Positions 42,454 through 44,203 of a stretch of DNA of 44,203 nucleotides are shown here, piece after piece. The notes beneath the pieces were generated by a model. The model had not been told where the DNA came from, made no database searches, and was given only the letters and a program-made list of their open reading frames with translations. Position numbers and translations under genes: made by a program. The DNA is from Acidobacteriota bacterium (GTDB lineage: Bacteria > Acidobacteriota > Blastocatellia > Pyrinomonadales > Pyrinomonadaceae), in assembly GCA_003222975.1 (NCBI GenBank), contig QHXN01000035.1, positions 1-44,203 of the forward strand, written 5' to 3'. The stretch's first letter is position 1; each line of letters opens with the position of its first letter.

Positions 42454-42528
42454 ATGATGAATGCGGAACGATGAATGAGAAGGCACTTGTCGCTTCACAT
42501 TCATCATTCATCACTCCGCATTCATCAT
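42454..42528. repeat. ATGATGA heptamer palindrome between purF and the MBL gene
   Basis: Arms 42454-42478 and 42504-42528 match over 25 bases with two mismatches and a 25-base loop. Units are ATGATGA, ATGCGGA, ACGATGA. An extra unit precedes the left arm at 42447, directly after the purF stop. It ends 22 bases before the next start. ORFs through such repeats give spurious SSFIIHHSSF-like peptides. Confidence 0.88.
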
Positions 42529-42550
42529 TTCTTTCGTGGAGGTAGCTTGA

Positions 42551-43651
42551 GTGGCTCAAGGTAGGCGCAGTTGCGGATGCTTGGCGGCGGCGCTGGTGGT
42601 CGTGCTCGCGGTAGGCGGCTTCGCCGGGTGGCGGCTGGTCGGCAGGCAGTGGTTGGAGGTTTACCGCGCGCGGCGCGTGCCGTCCGCTTCGGGCAAGGAA
42701 TTGCAGGTGCATGTGCTCGACGTGGGCCTGGGCGACTCGATCCTCGTCGTCGCGCCGTCGGGCAAGACCGTGCTCGTTGACGCGGGGCCGCCGGGCGCGG
42801 GCAAGAAGGTGCTCGACGCTTTGAAGCGCCTCGGCGTTGACCACATTGATATATTCGTCGCCGCGAACGCGCACGCCGACCACGTCGGCGGCGCAGGCGA
42901 CGTGTTCAAGTCGGTGAACGTCGGGCAGGTCATCTACAGCGGCTTCCCGCAGACGACGCGCGAGTACGACGACTTCCTGAAGGCCGTCCAGCAGAAGAAG
43001 GTCGAGCTGGTGAAGGCCCAGCCGGGGCAGAGTGTTGACCTCGGCGACGGCGCGTTGCTGCGCGTGCTCGCGCCCATCGAGCCATACTTTGAGGCGAAGG
43101 ACTTGGCCGCGGGCGGCAACGAGCCGAACGCAAACTCGGTCGTCATGCGACTCGACTATGGCGAGTTCTCGATGCTCTTCGCGGGCGACGCAGAGGAGCA
43201 GACCGAGCGGCGCATGGTCGAGAAGGGCGCTAGTATAGCGGCGGAAGTCCTGAAGGTCGCGCACCACGGCTCGAAGTACGCGACCTCCGCGGACTTCCTC
43301 AAGCGCGGCGGCTTCCACTGGGCCGTCGTCTCGACGGGCGCGGACAACCGCTACGGCCTGCCCGCGCAGGAGACGCTCGAACGCCTGAAGGCCGCGAATG
43401 TGAAGCTCTACCGCACAGACCTGCAAGGCGAGATCACCATCTCGACGCGCGGCCAGAAGGAAGACGTGAAAGTCACCGCCGCGCGCGAGCCGAAGGCGAA
43501 TCAGGACATCTGGGCCGGGCTGCCCGCACTTCGCGACGACTCGGCCAAGCGCGGCTTCATCAACTACGGCGACCTCCCGCCCGCGCCCAAGCCGATGCCC
43601 GAAAAGACAGCGACGAATAAGAACGCGAACAAACCGACCGGCGCGAGATGA
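42551..43651 (+). CDS. Membrane-anchored MBL-fold hydrolase, ComEC C-terminal-domain-like
   Basis: GTG 42551 follows GGAGGT with suitable spacing. The 366-residue protein has an N-terminal membrane segment (LAAALVVVLAVGGFAGWRLV) and a metallo-beta-lactamase domain resembling the ComEC/Rec2 C-terminal region: VHVLDVGLGDSILVVAPSGK, VDAGPPG, the metal motif ANAHADHVGG, MLFAGDAEE and KVAHHGSKYATS. The first His of HxHxDH is Asn-Ala-His-Ala-Asp-His (AHADH), as in ComEC-type domains. It is probably a periplasmic hydrolase, perhaps a nuclease. The tail is Lys/Asn-rich. It lies between purF and purM. Confidence 0.88.
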   Translation: MAQGRRSCGCLAAALVVVLAVGGFAGWRLVGRQWLEVYRARRVPSASGKELQVHVLDVGLGDSILVVAPSGKTVLVDAGPPGAGKKVLDALKRLGVDHIDIFVAANAHADHVGGAGDVFKSVNVGQVIYSGFPQTTREYDDFLKAVQQKKVELVKAQPGQSVDLGDGALLRVLAPIEPYFEAKDLAAGGNEPNANSVVMRLDYGEFSMLFAGDAEEQTERRMVEKGASIAAEVLKVAHHGSKYATSADFLKRGGFHWAVVSTGADNRYGLPAQETLERLKAANVKLYRTDLQGEITISTRGQKEDVKVTAAREPKANQDIWAGLPALRDDSAKRGFINYGDLPPAPKPMPEKTATNKNANKPTGAR

Positions 43652-43736
43652 GGCTCGCGCGGATAACTCTTATTGATTTTGAGTGCGAGCCGGGGCTGAG
43701 ACATGGACGGCGGCGGGCGTGTGCGACGAACATGTT

Positions 43737-44203
43737 ATGAGCAAATCAATCACCTACTCCGACGCGGGCGTCTCGATTGACGCGGCGAATGCGGCGGTCG
43801 AGCGAATCAAGCGACTCGCGCGCGGCACGTTCAATGCGCGGACGCTCTCCGAAATCGGCACGTTCGGCGGGATGTTCGACGGCGCTTTTCCGGGCATGAG
43901 CGCGCCCGTGCTCGTCGCCTCGGCGGACGGCGTGGGCACGAAGCTGAAGATAGCCTTCATGACGGGCGTGCACGACACCGTGGGCTGCGACCTCGTCAAC
44001 CACTGCACGAACGACATACTCGTGCAGGGCGCGCGCCCGCTCTTCTTCCTCGACTACGTGGCGACCGGAGTGCTCGCGCCCGAAGTGATTGTCGCGGTGG
44101 TCGAGGGCGTCGCGCGCGGCTGCAAAGAGAACGGCTGCGTGCTGTTGGGCGGCGAGACAGCCGAGATGCCCGGCTTCTACCCCGAAGGCGAGTACGACGT
44201 GGC
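43737..44203 (+). CDS. purM: Phosphoribosylformylglycinamidine cyclo-ligase (3' end cut by window)
   Basis: ATG 43737 opens MSKSITYSDAGVSIDAANAA and the frame is open to the window edge (155 codons). SDAGVSIDA, IGTFGGMF, ASADGVGTKLKIA, CTNDILVQGARPLFFLDYVA and LLGGETAEMPGFY are the standard AIR synthetase blocks, including the ATP and metal binding residues. The enzyme closes the imidazole ring of aminoimidazole ribotide in purine synthesis, after the step started by PurF. It is separated from the MBL gene by 85 bases and is probably co-transcribed. About half of the protein is missing at the right edge. Confidence 0.95.
   Translation, partial: MSKSITYSDAGVSIDAANAAVERIKRLARGTFNARTLSEIGTFGGMFDGAFPGMSAPVLVASADGVGTKLKIAFMTGVHDTVGCDLVNHCTNDILVQGARPLFFLDYVATGVLAPEVIVAVVEGVARGCKENGCVLLGGETAEMPGFYPEGEYDV

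Overview
This is a GC-rich chromosomal window, most likely from an acidobacterium close to the Blastocatellia/Pyrinomonadaceae. That placement is inferred from gene content and style: three very large Oar-like TonB-dependent receptors with N-terminal carboxypeptidase-regulatory-like domains, a MoxR/DUF58/DUF4129/DUF4350 operon, a purF - MBL - purM run, and many short intergenic palindromes. No rRNA, tRNA, CRISPR array, integrase or complete insertion sequence was seen.

Layout. 1-2.3 kb: a GCS2-family ATP-dependent carboxylate-amine ligase cut by the left edge (minus) and a YwiC-like membrane protein (plus). 2.3-4.6 kb: a decaying accessory patch with a 62-bp inverted-repeat element, a broken two-gene module (small conserved protein plus retropepsin-like protease), hicA broken by one inserted base next to an intact hicB, an XRE regulator and a stand-alone receiver protein. 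5.2-14.7 kb: a SpoIIM-family membrane protein facing a minus-strand operon that reads membrane protein, DUF4129, DUF4350, MoxR ATPase, class 3 lipase, hotdog thioesterase, DUF58, then a four-helix-bundle gene with one premature stop. 15.1-29.3 kb: three TonB-dependent receptors, each followed by a clear hairpin terminator, with a secreted TPR protein and a secreted hypothetical protein between the first two. 29.4-36.8 kb: radical SAM DUF512 protein, a second stand-alone receiver, alanine dehydrogenase, a pair of small unknown proteins, an aldehyde dehydrogenase and an HtrA-like protease. 37-41 kb: an exported hypothetical, a DMT exporter, a zinc alcohol dehydrogenase, an anchored hypothetical, a c-type cytochrome and a glutaredoxin-like protein. 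41-44.2 kb: purF, a ComEC-like MBL hydrolase and the start of purM.

The most unusual signal is a set of intergenic palindromes whose arms are built from short tandem units, mostly 7 nt and in one family 8 nt. They lie at 5.2, 6.2/6.6, 10.7, 12.3, 35.1, 38.5, 39.6 and 42.4 kb. The unit differs between loci, but the architecture is shared: three to five units, a loop, then the reverse complement. Most sit between co-directional genes, and several supply the start or stop codon or the terminal residues of a neighbouring gene. At 6.2-6.7 kb the two arms are separated and enclose the four-helix-bundle gene, which suggests (inference) a cargo-bearing form of the same element.
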